A DNA stretch of 64,000 bases, from positions 186,001 to 250,000 of the forward strand of contig NZ_AQHJ01000034.1 in assembly GCF_014925405.1 (NCBI RefSeq), in the 5' to 3' direction. The stretch's first letter is position 1; the number at the start of each line of letters is the position of its first letter. A model generated the notes under the pieces. The model did no database searches. It was given only the letters and a program-made list of their open reading frames with translations, and had not been told where the DNA came from. Below, piece after piece: positions 1 through 8,786 of the stretch. Position numbers and translations under genes: made by a program. The stretch comes from Pseudoalteromonas ulvae UL12 (GTDB taxonomy: Bacteria; Pseudomonadota; Gammaproteobacteria; Enterobacterales; Alteromonadaceae).

Positions 1-885
1 ATGGTCAACTGAAGTTCGAATAAACGGTAAACCCAATGTGATATTCACTGAATTACCAAAACCTTTATATTTTAACACAGGTAAGCCTTGATCGTGATAC
101 ATCGCAAGCACGGCATCGGCATTATTTAGGTATTTATCCTGAAAAAGCGTATCAGCGGGCAAAGGACCAATTAAATTCATGCCTTCGCTATTGAGCTGCT
201 CCATGGTAGGGATAATGGTAGTGAGCTCTTCGGTGCCCAAATGACCGTTTTCTCCTGCGTGTGGGTTGAGGCCACATACCAAAATACGCGGATTGGCGAT
301 TGCAAATTTTTCACGAAGGTCGTTGTTCAGAATTTCAGTGACTTTGCGAAGTCTATCTGGAGTAATTGCTTTGGATACATAAGCCAGAGGAATATGCGTT
401 GTCACTAAAGCGACGCGCAGCCCTTCAGTCGCCAGCATCATCACAACATCGGGTGTATTCGATTGTTGGGCGAAATATTCTGTGTGGCCGCTAAATGAAA
501 TACCGGCTTGATTGATGATCCCTTTATGCACGGGGCCTGTAACGATAGCATCAAAATTACCTGCGATATTGTTTTCACAGGCAACTCTCAGCGTCTCTAG
601 AACATAAGCCCCATTTGCTTCATCAAGAACCCCTGGCGAAGCGGGGGCAGCCATATCCACTTGTTGGATAAATAGTTGGCCTGCCGCTTGGATTGTTGGG
701 GGCTGGCTGGCATCAAATTCAATCAGTGTTAGCGGTAAGTTAAGTAACTTTGCACGTTCAGTGAGTAAATTAGCGTCGGCAATCGCGATTAACTGAGCAT
801 CCCATTGACGTTGTGCTAATTTAATCAGCAAATCCGGACCAATACCGGCAGGCTCACCTGGTGTAATTGCGATTCTAAGTGCCAT
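1..885 (-). CDS. pdxA: 4-hydroxythreonine-4-phosphate dehydrogenase PdxA (3' end outside window)
   Basis: Oxidises 4-phosphohydroxy-threonine in the DXP-dependent pyridoxal phosphate pathway, in the cytoplasm. The start is the ATG at 885-883, and 295 codons run to the window edge without a stop. The protein begins [19 protein letters not shown], a typical PdxA N-terminus. Metal-ligand regions are visible as TGPVHKG, NPHAGE and [14 protein letters not shown]. The last visible residues (TSVDH) match the usual C-terminal metal site, so about 35 residues are missing. It starts 2 bp after the surA stop, which implies cotranscription with surA, as in many gammaproteobacteria. Confidence 0.95.
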   Translation of the reverse strand, partial: MALRIAITPGEPAGIGPDLLIKLAQRQWDAQLIAIADANLLTERAKLLNLPLTLIEFDASQPPTIQAAGQLFIQQVDMAAPASPGVLDEANGAYVLETLRVACENNIAGNFDAIVTGPVHKGIINQAGISFSGHTEYFAQQSNTPDVVMMLATEGLRVALVTTHIPLAYVSKAITPDRLRKVTEILNNDLREKFAIANPRILVCGLNPHAGENGHLGTEELTTIIPTMEQLNSEGMNLIGPLPADTLFQDKYLNNADAVLAMYHDQGLPVLKYKGFGNSVNITLGLPFIRTSVDH

Positions 886-887
886 AA

Positions 888-2180
888 CTATTCGTCAGCC
901 AATATTTCAATGTGAGCTTGCTCACGAATTTCTTGCTGCCAAGCAAAGCTTTCTTCTTTAAATTTTCGATTAAACAACATTTGTTGTGCGCGGTTACGCT
1001 TGGCTATTTCTGTTTTATCAGCAATGCGTTTGCCTAAAAGCTGCACTATGTGCCAACCATAGTTGGTACGAAATGGCTGACTAAGCTCATCTTTTTCAAG
1101 GCTCAGTAATGCATCTCTGAATGCTGGAACATAAGTTGTAGGGTCGGTCCAGTCATACTCGCCACCTTTAAGTGCTGAGCCCGGATCTTCAGAGTGCTCT
1201 TTTGCAAGTGCAGCAAAATCGGCTGTGCCTGCGTTTAAATCTTTGACAAAGCCTTCAAGCATGCTTTTGGCTTTTTCTTCACTGACAATAATTGACGGTT
1301 TGATTAAGATATGGCGCGAGCGAACTTCAACAGTTTCAACTACTTGGCGACCACGAATTTCTTGAATTTTGATAATGTGAAAACCAGCACCTGAGCGAAG
1401 TGGGCCAATGATCTCACCAGCTTTTTTCCCTTTGACCGCTTCAGCAAATAATGTTGGCATTTCATTAATGCCCATCCAACCTAGCTGACCGCCTTCAAGT
1501 GCTTTTTGGCCACCTGAAGAAGCAATAGCGATGCGTTTGAATTCACTGCCTTCGTTGAGAAGTTTAATTACTTTTTCTGCTCGAATTTTTGCATCTTCGA
1601 TATCTTGAGTTGAACCTTCCACCGGTAAATCAATTAAAATGTGGCCGATATCATACTCTTCATTCGTTTGGCCTTGCTGATCTAAAATTGTGAGTAAGTT
1701 TTCGATTTCTTGGAGGCTGATATAAATTCGACGTTCAACATTTGACCTTAATACTTGTTGAGTGGTCATTTCTGTGCGCATCTCTTCGCGGTATGCTTGA
1801 TAATTATCGCCAGATGATTCTATGGTCTTGCGTAAATCAGCCAAAGTGCCACCTTGCTCTTTTGCCATTTGCATCAGAGTTTGATCAAGTTGAGCATCGG
1901 AAATCTGTAACCCCATACGACCAGCCATTTGCATTAACAATTCTTGATTGATTAACCTTTCCATTGCTTGTAGTCGTAATGCGTCATCAGATGGGAGTGA
2001 TTGCGAATCATCTTTGGCTCGGCTTTTTACACGATTAATGATGGTATCGATTTCACTTTGTAGTACCACGCCATCGTTGACGATTGCCGCGACTTTATCT
2101 ATTTGCACTTCTTTTGCGACACTTAAATTGCTCATGCTCAGGCTAAACATGGCGGTTAGTAGTAATGTTTTTAACTTCAT
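888..2180 (-). CDS. surA: periplasmic chaperone / peptidyl-prolyl isomerase SurA
   Basis: Escorts unfolded outer membrane proteins, including LptD, through the periplasm. The 430 residues show a signal peptide ([24 protein letters not shown]), an N-terminal SurA chaperone domain starting [17 protein letters not shown], and two parvulin domains at about 175-280 and 285-390, recognised from IGHILI...GGQLGWM and SRHILIK...GGEYDWTDP. Length is normal for the family. It lies 17 bp after lptD and 2 bp before pdxA in a leftward lptD-surA-pdxA cluster. Confidence 0.96.
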   Translation of the reverse strand: MKLKTLLLTAMFSLSMSNLSVAKEVQIDKVAAIVNDGVVLQSEIDTIINRVKSRAKDDSQSLPSDDALRLQAMERLINQELLMQMAGRMGLQISDAQLDQTLMQMAKEQGGTLADLRKTIESSGDNYQAYREEMRTEMTTQQVLRSNVERRIYISLQEIENLLTILDQQGQTNEEYDIGHILIDLPVEGSTQDIEDAKIRAEKVIKLLNEGSEFKRIAIASSGGQKALEGGQLGWMGINEMPTLFAEAVKGKKAGEIIGPLRSGAGFHIIKIQEIRGRQVVETVEVRSRHILIKPSIIVSEEKAKSMLEGFVKDLNAGTADFAALAKEHSEDPGSALKGGEYDWTDPTTYVPAFRDALLSLEKDELSQPFRTNYGWHIVQLLGKRIADKTEIAKRNRAQQMLFNRKFKEESFAWQQEIREQAHIEILADE

Positions 2181-2197
2181 TGTTATTGTTTCTTGCG

Positions 2198-4501
2198 TTA
2201 GTTATTTAGGAAGTACGGGCGACGATAATTAAAAATACCTTGCTGCAATAGCTTGTTGGCATCATAACTATCTTTTCCACCGAGTCCTTTAAATACAAAA
2301 TTAAACCGAATTCCTGAATCAAAAACGGCAGTTTGTTCGTTAAGTCCTGAAATAGACTGATTTAAGTCTGTTTCAATTTGTCTATGTCCGGTAATTTGAA
2401 ATGCCCAACAACATGATTCATATTGCAGTCCGGTTAGCAATTCGACACTGCGATTTGTTTCTAAATCACGGTGGTAACTCGCAATAAAATGCCAGTTCTG
2501 ATTAATTGGCACACTGGTAAACATACCCATTTGCTCAATCTTATTGCCAGATACATCATTTGCAAAGCGATGATTTACTTGTACCAGCTGCTGATCGTCA
2601 CCTTTGTAGTCTAAAGTAACATGAGATTGGATGAATTGTTTACCTTCTGTGTCATATTGCACACCACTTGATAAATACCAACGGCGGTGCCAATGCAGCA
2701 TTGCTTCACCTGCAAAAAGTGCATTATAAGAACCTTCTGAGGCAATTAAAGCCGCTGTTTGTTCTGACGGTTTCGCTTCGTTTGAAAGGTAAAATATCTG
2801 ACCCACACTTAGGTTAAATAGTTCCTCATTTTTATTACTGAATATACGCGTTGTTGCGCCAAGGGTAAATTGATTCGCCCTAGCAATCCGGTCCACTCCC
2901 GAATAGCGTTTATCTCTAAACAAGCCAAAGAAATCATCTTGTAGGCGGGTGGTATCGTAAAAGCCGATGTTATCTTGATTTTTATCTGGCACATACAGAT
3001 ATTGAAGTTGAGGAGTCAAAGTCTGTAATCCATCTTCAACTAACCAATCTGTATCGCGTTCAAAGTTTATTTGGCCATAGAGGCGTAACTTAGGCAGTGT
3101 TCTGTTAACCGTTTCATCAAATTGGTAACCATTTTCGGTCAGATCACCTTTTTGCTGATAATTAGTTTGCATCAAACTTAATTCAGATAAAAAAGACCAT
3201 GCATAGTCCTGATATAAATATTGCGCTTTAGGCTCTATGTGCAAACGGGTCGCTTCGTAAATTTTGGCGACGTTTTTGTCTGCGTTGTTGGCTTTTTTCA
3301 AGTCGTTATTTTTAAAATGACTGAGCTCACCATCGACAGTAAAGTTTATATTTTGCCATTGATATGCTTGTGTTTGATTAAAGCTAATCTGTGGGTAGGC
3401 AGAGTACGAACTTAAGTGATCACCGAGTACTTCAAAGTTCTGTACTTTGATATCGGTTTGCCAGCGCTCGCCTAGGTGGGTGAGCAATCCTGTACGATAA
3501 AGCTGTGTATCTGTTTTATTGGCGTAGTTAGAATTTAAATCAGTTAAATAGTTATCATCACTGATATTGGTCACATCTATCATGCCACGCCAGTTATCAC
3601 TGAGCTTAGAACTTTGTTGCCAGTGAAATAAATAGCGATCATCTAACGTCGGTTCAGAGTCATCTTTTTTCAAATACTCAAGGGCAATTAAACCTTGATG
3701 TTGTTCAGTCAAATAGCGAAATTCAGTTTGTAATTGAAGGCCAATATTGGACATGTACCTAGGGGTAATTGTAGCGTCATAATTAGGCGCTATATTCCAA
3801 TAGTAAGGTGTTTTTGTTTCTAAGCCATAGCGGTCGGAGCTGCCAATGTTAGGCGCTAAAAACCCTGATTTACGTTTATCATTAATTGGGTAGGTAAAAT
3901 ATGGGATATATAAAAGTGGTGTATCGTACACTTTTAATACCGCACCATACGTTTCTCCCCAACCTTCTTCTTGGGATAAGCGTATTTTCGATGCGTGAAT
4001 CGACCAAGTTTCGCTATCTGCTGGGCAGGTCGTAAAACTACCATTAAATAAATTGAGCTCATTTTCATTAATGGCTAATTTTTCAGCGTAACCTCGGCCT
4101 TGTTGTTGAGTCAAACGATACTCAGCACCATGCAAATTGATACTGTTTTCGCCTAAGTTAGCATTTAAGCCTGAACTGGTAATGACAGATTGATTATCTT
4201 CAAATGTGATTGGGCCGCGGGCATCCAATAAACCTTGAATTTTATCAATTAAGGCAGATTGAGCTGTGAGAGTCATTAATGGTGAGTTTATCACCACATC
4301 ACCACTAAATTGCGCACTTTGCGTGCCGATTACTTCTACATTATCAGCTTCGATGTCCATTGATTTCGCTGCAATTCCTGGAAGTGGCTGCCATGCTCTG
4401 GTTTGGGGGGAAGCATCACAGATCTGTGCTGTCGCTTCAGTGTTGGCATTTGTTGCTTGGCTAAAGCCAGAAAACAACAATAAGCCCCAGAGTTTGTTCA
4501 T
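2198..4501 (-). CDS. lptD: LPS-assembly protein LptD
   Basis: Outer membrane beta-barrel that, with LptE, inserts lipopolysaccharide into the outer leaflet. The 767-residue product has a signal peptide, an OstA/LptA-like jellyroll (about 45-180: DIEADNVEVIGTQSAQFSGD) and a long C-terminal barrel. The four cysteines needed for the LptD disulfides appear conserved: C28, C159 and an adjacent CC pair near 695 (YESCCWAF). It is the first gene of the leftward lptD-surA-pdxA cluster and is divergent from the AmgK-like gene, with about 115 bp between the starts. Confidence 0.95.
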   Translation of the reverse strand: MNKLWGLLLFSGFSQATNANTEATAQICDASPQTRAWQPLPGIAAKSMDIEADNVEVIGTQSAQFSGDVVINSPLMTLTAQSALIDKIQGLLDARGPITFEDNQSVITSSGLNANLGENSINLHGAEYRLTQQQGRGYAEKLAINENELNLFNGSFTTCPADSETWSIHASKIRLSQEEGWGETYGAVLKVYDTPLLYIPYFTYPINDKRKSGFLAPNIGSSDRYGLETKTPYYWNIAPNYDATITPRYMSNIGLQLQTEFRYLTEQHQGLIALEYLKKDDSEPTLDDRYLFHWQQSSKLSDNWRGMIDVTNISDDNYLTDLNSNYANKTDTQLYRTGLLTHLGERWQTDIKVQNFEVLGDHLSSYSAYPQISFNQTQAYQWQNINFTVDGELSHFKNNDLKKANNADKNVAKIYEATRLHIEPKAQYLYQDYAWSFLSELSLMQTNYQQKGDLTENGYQFDETVNRTLPKLRLYGQINFERDTDWLVEDGLQTLTPQLQYLYVPDKNQDNIGFYDTTRLQDDFFGLFRDKRYSGVDRIARANQFTLGATTRIFSNKNEELFNLSVGQIFYLSNEAKPSEQTAALIASEGSYNALFAGEAMLHWHRRWYLSSGVQYDTEGKQFIQSHVTLDYKGDDQQLVQVNHRFANDVSGNKIEQMGMFTSVPINQNWHFIASYHRDLETNRSVELLTGLQYESCCWAFQITGHRQIETDLNQSISGLNEQTAVFDSGIRFNFVFKGLGGKDSYDANKLLQQGIFNYRRPYFLNN

Positions 4502-4617
4502 TTATTAACCTTAATGCTCAGGTGGTTAGCAGGAATGCCACATAATAAAACAATTTTAAATATTTCTCTAATGAATGAAATTGTTATGATAGTAAAAAAA
4601 TGTAATTTAGTGATCTT

Positions 4618-5607
4618 ATGAATCAACGCTTCGACGCCTTACAACAGTTTGTTCATGCCAATTGCATGGGGGCTCATTTTACACTAGAGCCTATTACCGG
4701 AGATGCCAGTTTTCGACGTTATTATCGTTTAATCAGTGCTGAGCAGTGCGGTATTGTGATGGACTCAGATCCGTCTCGTGTCAATAACCAACCATTTGTT
4801 GAATATAATCAAGTCTTTGCTGAGCAAGGTTTGCGTTTACCGCACATTTTATCTGCTGATGAAGCTCACGGATTTTTTTTGCTAGAAGATTTAGGTCAAA
4901 CGCATTTAGCTGATTTGGTTAATGAGCCACAAATAATAAAATATTATCAACAGCTGATTGATTTAATTCCTTTAATCGCTAAGACCCCAGCAGTCAATTC
5001 GATGAAGCGTTACGACACAGATTTTGTCAATGTAGAATTGACTATCTTTCAAGAGTGGTTAGTAGAAACATTTCTCGAAATGGCCCTCTCACACAATGAG
5101 TATGAGATGTGGCAAGCGGTCACAAGCTTGTTAACTGATAATTTATTAAAACAGCCACAAGTAACAGTCCATCGTGACTATCACAGCCGTAATTTGATGT
5201 TTTGCCAGCAGCAGTGGGTCGTGATTGATTATCAAGATGCAGTCACAGGCCCTGTTACCTATGATTTAGTGTCCTTATTGCGTGATTGCTACCATCAACT
5301 ACCTGCTGAGCAATTTGAAGTGTTGTTTGATTATGGCTATCAGGCATTAACATCAGTGGGCTTATTGGATGGTGCGTCTAAGGTTGAGTTTACCCGTTGG
5401 TTTGATTTAGTCGGGTTACAGAGGCACCTTAAAGCTGCTGGAATTTTTACACGCTTAGCGCAGCGAGACCAAAAGCCCGGTTATTTATCATCAATTTTAC
5501 CGACCATGAGTTATATCACTGAAATTTCAGCTCGATATATTGAACTATCAGCGCTGCATCAATGGCTGGTTAAGCACATCATTCCAAAACTCCAAGAGCA
5601 ATTATGA
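4618..5607 (+). CDS. amgK: AmgK-like N-acetylmuramate/N-acetylglucosamine anomeric kinase
   Basis: Member of the APH phosphotransferase family. In Pseudomonas, AmgK phosphorylates the anomeric carbon of MurNAc in the cell wall recycling bypass to UDP-MurNAc. Visible motifs are the catalytic loop VHRDYHSRNLMF (HxDxxxxN) and the metal-binding VIDYQDAVTGP near residues 185-210. Its stop overlaps the start of the next gene by 4 bp (ATGA), so it is translationally coupled to a MurU-like gene, which is the known AmgK-MurU pairing. Substrate is inferred from this pairing. Confidence 0.82.
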   Translation: MNQRFDALQQFVHANCMGAHFTLEPITGDASFRRYYRLISAEQCGIVMDSDPSRVNNQPFVEYNQVFAEQGLRLPHILSADEAHGFFLLEDLGQTHLADLVNEPQIIKYYQQLIDLIPLIAKTPAVNSMKRYDTDFVNVELTIFQEWLVETFLEMALSHNEYEMWQAVTSLLTDNLLKQPQVTVHRDYHSRNLMFCQQQWVVIDYQDAVTGPVTYDLVSLLRDCYHQLPAEQFEVLFDYGYQALTSVGLLDGASKVEFTRWFDLVGLQRHLKAAGIFTRLAQRDQKPGYLSSILPTMSYITEISARYIELSALHQWLVKHIIPKLQEQL

Positions 5608-6278
5608 AAGCGATGATTTTAGCGGCAGGAAGAGGGAAGCGCATGATGCCGCTGACTGCTGAGCAACCTAAGCCGATGTTAAAAGTAAATGACCGCCCTT
5701 TACTTGATTATCATTTATCATGCTTAAAAGCTGCAGGTGTGACAGATGTTGTTATCAATTTGGCTTGGTGCGGTGACGTTATTCGTGCTTTTTGTCAACA
5801 AGGCCAAAAATGGGGGTTGGATATCCAATACTCCCCGGAGCCACCTGAAGGGCTTGAGACCGCAGGTGGGATTATTCAGGCGTTGCCGTTATTAGGAGAA
5901 GAGCCCTTTATTGTAATCAATGGGGATGTATTCACCGATTATGATGCCCATAGTTTGATTCAGCTGCAAATTGATCCCGGCCATGCCCATTTAGTCCTTA
6001 TCGAAAACCCAGAACATAACCCCTCAGGTGATTTTTCTTTATCTCATGGCATGGTAAAAAGTGAGGGAGAGGTATGCCACACTTTTGCGGGGATCGCCGT
6101 TTATCATCCAACATTTTTTACTGGATTGAGTGCTGAGTTTCGCCCATTAGCCCCGTTGCTACGAGAAAAAATGGCGCATAATCAGGTCACTGGTGAACTT
6201 TATTTAGGACAGTGGGTCGATGTGGGAACGCCCGAGCGTTTAGCACAGTTAGATGCAAGTCAGCGCACCTTGCTTTAA
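5604..6278 (+). CDS. murU: MurU-like N-acetylmuramate-1-phosphate uridylyltransferase
   Basis: Nucleotidyltransferase of the NTP_transferase fold that forms UDP-MurNAc from MurNAc-1-phosphate in the peptidoglycan recycling shunt. The N-terminus carries the nucleotide-binding signature LAAGRGKRMMPLT followed by KPMLKV. INGDVFTDYD near residue 105 supplies a metal-binding aspartate, and WVDVGTPERL closes the C-terminus. The 224-residue length fits MurU. The ATG overlaps the amgK stop. A mannose-1-phosphate guanylyltransferase-like role is possible from sequence alone, but the context favours MurU. Confidence 0.85.
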   Translation: MKAMILAAGRGKRMMPLTAEQPKPMLKVNDRPLLDYHLSCLKAAGVTDVVINLAWCGDVIRAFCQQGQKWGLDIQYSPEPPEGLETAGGIIQALPLLGEEPFIVINGDVFTDYDAHSLIQLQIDPGHAHLVLIENPEHNPSGDFSLSHGMVKSEGEVCHTFAGIAVYHPTFFTGLSAEFRPLAPLLREKMAHNQVTGELYLGQWVDVGTPERLAQLDASQRTLL

Positions 6279-6316
6279 AAACAATAACTATTTGATGTAA
6301 TAACAGGATTGAGTAT

Positions 6317-7147
6317 ATGTGGGGAAAGGTTTTAGGCACTTTGTTTGGCTTTTTATTTGGTCGCTGGTTAGGTGCTATTTTAGGTTTTTATCTAGGTCAT
6401 ATGTTTGATCGTTCAATCAAGCAGAACTTTGATAAGGCGGGAGGATTTCAGTCCTTATTTAGTGGCGAAGAAGTCAGTGAACGCCAAGCGTTATTTTTTT
6501 ATACCTGTTTTTCTGTGATGGGGCATATTGCCAAATCAAATGGTCGTGTCAGTGAAACGCATATCAAAGCGGCCGGATTGTTTATGGATGAAATGCAGCT
6601 ATCAGGAGAGAGTCGGCAAGAGGCGCAAGATGCATTTCGTGCGGGAAAAGACAACGAGTTTACATTTAAAGAGACATTACAAGAATTTAAACGTCGCTTT
6701 TCGGGTCGTTATGATTTATTGCAGCTGTTTATTGAAATTCAAATTCAAATGGCATTTTGTGATGGTCACTTGTCTGAATCTGAGCGTGAGTTATTGCAAC
6801 AAGCGGCCAAGCTATTAGGTTTTTCGCAAACACATTTCAATTTCATTCTAAAACGTTATCAAGCAGAGTTTAAATTTAGCCAGCAGCGTCAACAATCGGG
6901 CGATAAACAGCGTCAGTCGACGACCCAAACAAGCGTGATGGGGCGAAAACAGGCTTTAGATGTGTTGGGTGTTAGTGATTCAGCAAGTGCGGCAGAGATT
7001 AAAAAAGCGTATCGAAAATTAATGAGTCAGCATCACCCTGATAAACTTGTTTCACAAGGGTTACCAGAGCATTTGATGGAAGTGGCAAAACGAAAAAGCC
7101 AAGATATTCAAGCTGCATATGAATACCTTAAAAAGCATCCAGCGTAA
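6317..7147 (+). CDS. djlA: membrane-anchored DnaJ-like co-chaperone DjlA
   Basis: Type III J-protein that stimulates DnaK ATPase from the inner membrane. The 276 residues show a glycine-rich N-terminal membrane segment (about 7-30), a central TerB-like helical domain (about 55-185), a short Gln-rich linker and a C-terminal J domain (about 212-276) with the HPD motif in SQHHPDKL. This is the standard DjlA order. It follows murU by 38 bp and is convergent with the DUF3530 gene downstream. Confidence 0.93.
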   Translation: MWGKVLGTLFGFLFGRWLGAILGFYLGHMFDRSIKQNFDKAGGFQSLFSGEEVSERQALFFYTCFSVMGHIAKSNGRVSETHIKAAGLFMDEMQLSGESRQEAQDAFRAGKDNEFTFKETLQEFKRRFSGRYDLLQLFIEIQIQMAFCDGHLSESERELLQQAAKLLGFSQTHFNFILKRYQAEFKFSQQRQQSGDKQRQSTTQTSVMGRKQALDVLGVSDSASAAEIKKAYRKLMSQHHPDKLVSQGLPEHLMEVAKRKSQDIQAAYEYLKKHPA

Positions 7148-7173
7148 TAAAAATAGACCGGCTACAGATGACC

Positions 7174-8004
7174 TTAAATGCCAATTTTTGTTAAGAATCC
7201 ATAAATTTCTTTTAGTAAGCGAGCTTGCTGCCTTGGATTTTGCTGACTACTAAAGAGCTCGCGTTGTCGGTAATTAATTTTATGTTCTTTGGTGGCCATT
7301 TTTTTTCGCTGCTGCAGAGTTGTTTTGACTAAATTGCTATCTTCACTGCTAAAAATATCTAAGACAGGCGAGCTGACTTTGGCAAAGCGTTGATTAAGCG
7401 TGTAGTTGAGTTCTGGATCTGGTAAGTAACTACTTAAAAACACAAAGGCATCCACTTCTTCTTCAGCTTGTTCTGAAAAGTACTCGACTAACAAACTACT
7501 TGAGGCTCCTTGAGCAATGACAATGATGAACCCTGGATGATTGAGAGCGGATTGATACAAAGCTTTAAATCGACTCAGCAGTTGGAGTTTATAAGCGGCT
7601 AAATCATCTTTGTTTAAGATAGCTAATGCTGGTGCGTGAAACATATTAGGATCGGCTTGGATATCCTGATTATAAAAGGCAATCGGATCTGGAATATTCA
7701 TCGCGTAACTGACCCAGCCGTATTCATTTAATTCAGTACGTAAATAATCAAGCCCATAATGATTATTAGCCGGCATGTGCCAATCCGGTAATAAAATGAC
7801 GACTCCTTTTGCCATCGCTGAAGTGCGGTCGCGAAACAGTACTGCAAATTCAGTTTCACCCGCCAAAATCATTTTAATTTCATCGCCACGGTAGTAATGA
7901 AACATATCTTGCTGATACACACTTTCAAGTGACTCTGGCGCAGAAATTTCAGTCGCACTGACTGTGAAACTAATTAAAAAGATGAGTAAGTATTTCAAAT
8001 ACAC
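7174..8004 (-). CDS. DUF3530 family secreted/periplasmic protein, alpha/beta-hydrolase-like
   Basis: Uncharacterised protein of 276 residues with an N-terminal signal peptide (MYLKYLLIFLISFTVSATE). It contains GVVILLPDWHMPAN near residue 68 and VIAQGASSSLLVEYF near 163, which read as the oxyanion-loop region and nucleophile-elbow region of an alpha/beta hydrolase. The usual GxSxG is altered to QGASS, so catalysis is uncertain. The family is widespread in Alteromonadales and Vibrionales near these genes. It is convergent with djlA and precedes rluA on the opposite side. Confidence 0.75.
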   Translation of the reverse strand: MYLKYLLIFLISFTVSATEISAPESLESVYQQDMFHYYRGDEIKMILAGETEFAVLFRDRTSAMAKGVVILLPDWHMPANNHYGLDYLRTELNEYGWVSYAMNIPDPIAFYNQDIQADPNMFHAPALAILNKDDLAAYKLQLLSRFKALYQSALNHPGFIIVIAQGASSSLLVEYFSEQAEEEVDAFVFLSSYLPDPELNYTLNQRFAKVSSPVLDIFSSEDSNLVKTTLQQRKKMATKEHKINYRQRELFSSQQNPRQQARLLKEIYGFLTKIGI

Positions 8005-8090
8005 CTCAATTGAGAGCCTGATTAATCTTGTTAACGGCCTCAGGTCAAAAAAGTTAACGTCATCCGGTCAATAATTATAGAGGTTGAGCA

Positions 8091-8756
8091 TCAAAACGGA
8101 CAAGGAGCCGTAAATTCAAGCCAATTTTCTGTGATGGGGTGGCTCAGCGCTAAATATTCAGCATGGAGTTGAAGGCGAGGGGCCATTGCGAGTGCATCTG
8201 GATGAGCATATAGTCGGTCACCCAAAATGACGTGACCTTGTGAGAGCATGTGGACACGAAGTTGGTGAGAGCGACCTGTGATGGGGGTCAGAGCAACTCG
8301 AGTGACATTTTTTTCATAATTAAGCACTTGCCAATGGGTTAATGATGGCTTGCCATGGTCAAAATCAACCATTTGTTTTGGGCGATTTGGCCAATCACAA
8401 ATAAGGGGTAAATCAATACTACCAGTCTGCTCAGCGAGGTGTCCAAATACCCGTGCGATGTAGCGTTTTTTGGTTTTTCGGTCTTGAAATTGTCGGCTGA
8501 TGTGACTGTGAGCGGCTTTATGAAGCGCCATGCAAATCAGTCCAGAAGTGGCCATATCGAGACGATGGACAATCTTGGCGGTTGGAAAAACTCGTTGTAC
8601 GCGTTTTTCTAAGCTATCAGCATGAATAGGATCTTTACCTGGCACAGTCAGCAATTCGCTGGGTTTGTTTAAAATGAGTAAGTCATCATCTTGATAAATA
8701 ATTTCAAGATAGGGGGTCATCGGGGGAGAGTAATTAAGTAACACGGCCAGCCTCAT
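8091..8756 (-). CDS. rluA: dual-specificity tRNA/23S rRNA pseudouridine synthase RluA
   Basis: Isomerises uridine to pseudouridine at tRNA position 32 and 23S rRNA position 746. The catalytic motif HRLDMATSGL holds the essential Asp near residue 64. YQDDDLLILNKPSELLTVPGK at the N-terminus and PITGRSHQLRVHM near 155-167 are family signatures. The length of 221 residues matches RluA rather than the longer RluC/RluD, which carry an S4 domain. It lies 30 bp after rapA on the same strand. Confidence 0.92.
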   Translation of the reverse strand: MRLAVLLNYSPPMTPYLEIIYQDDDLLILNKPSELLTVPGKDPIHADSLEKRVQRVFPTAKIVHRLDMATSGLICMALHKAAHSHISRQFQDRKTKKRYIARVFGHLAEQTGSIDLPLICDWPNRPKQMVDFDHGKPSLTHWQVLNYEKNVTRVALTPITGRSHQLRVHMLSQGHVILGDRLYAHPDALAMAPRLQLHAEYLALSHPITENWLEFTAPCPF

Positions 8757-8786
8757 TATTTGAAGCTGGCCATTTTAGTCAAATGC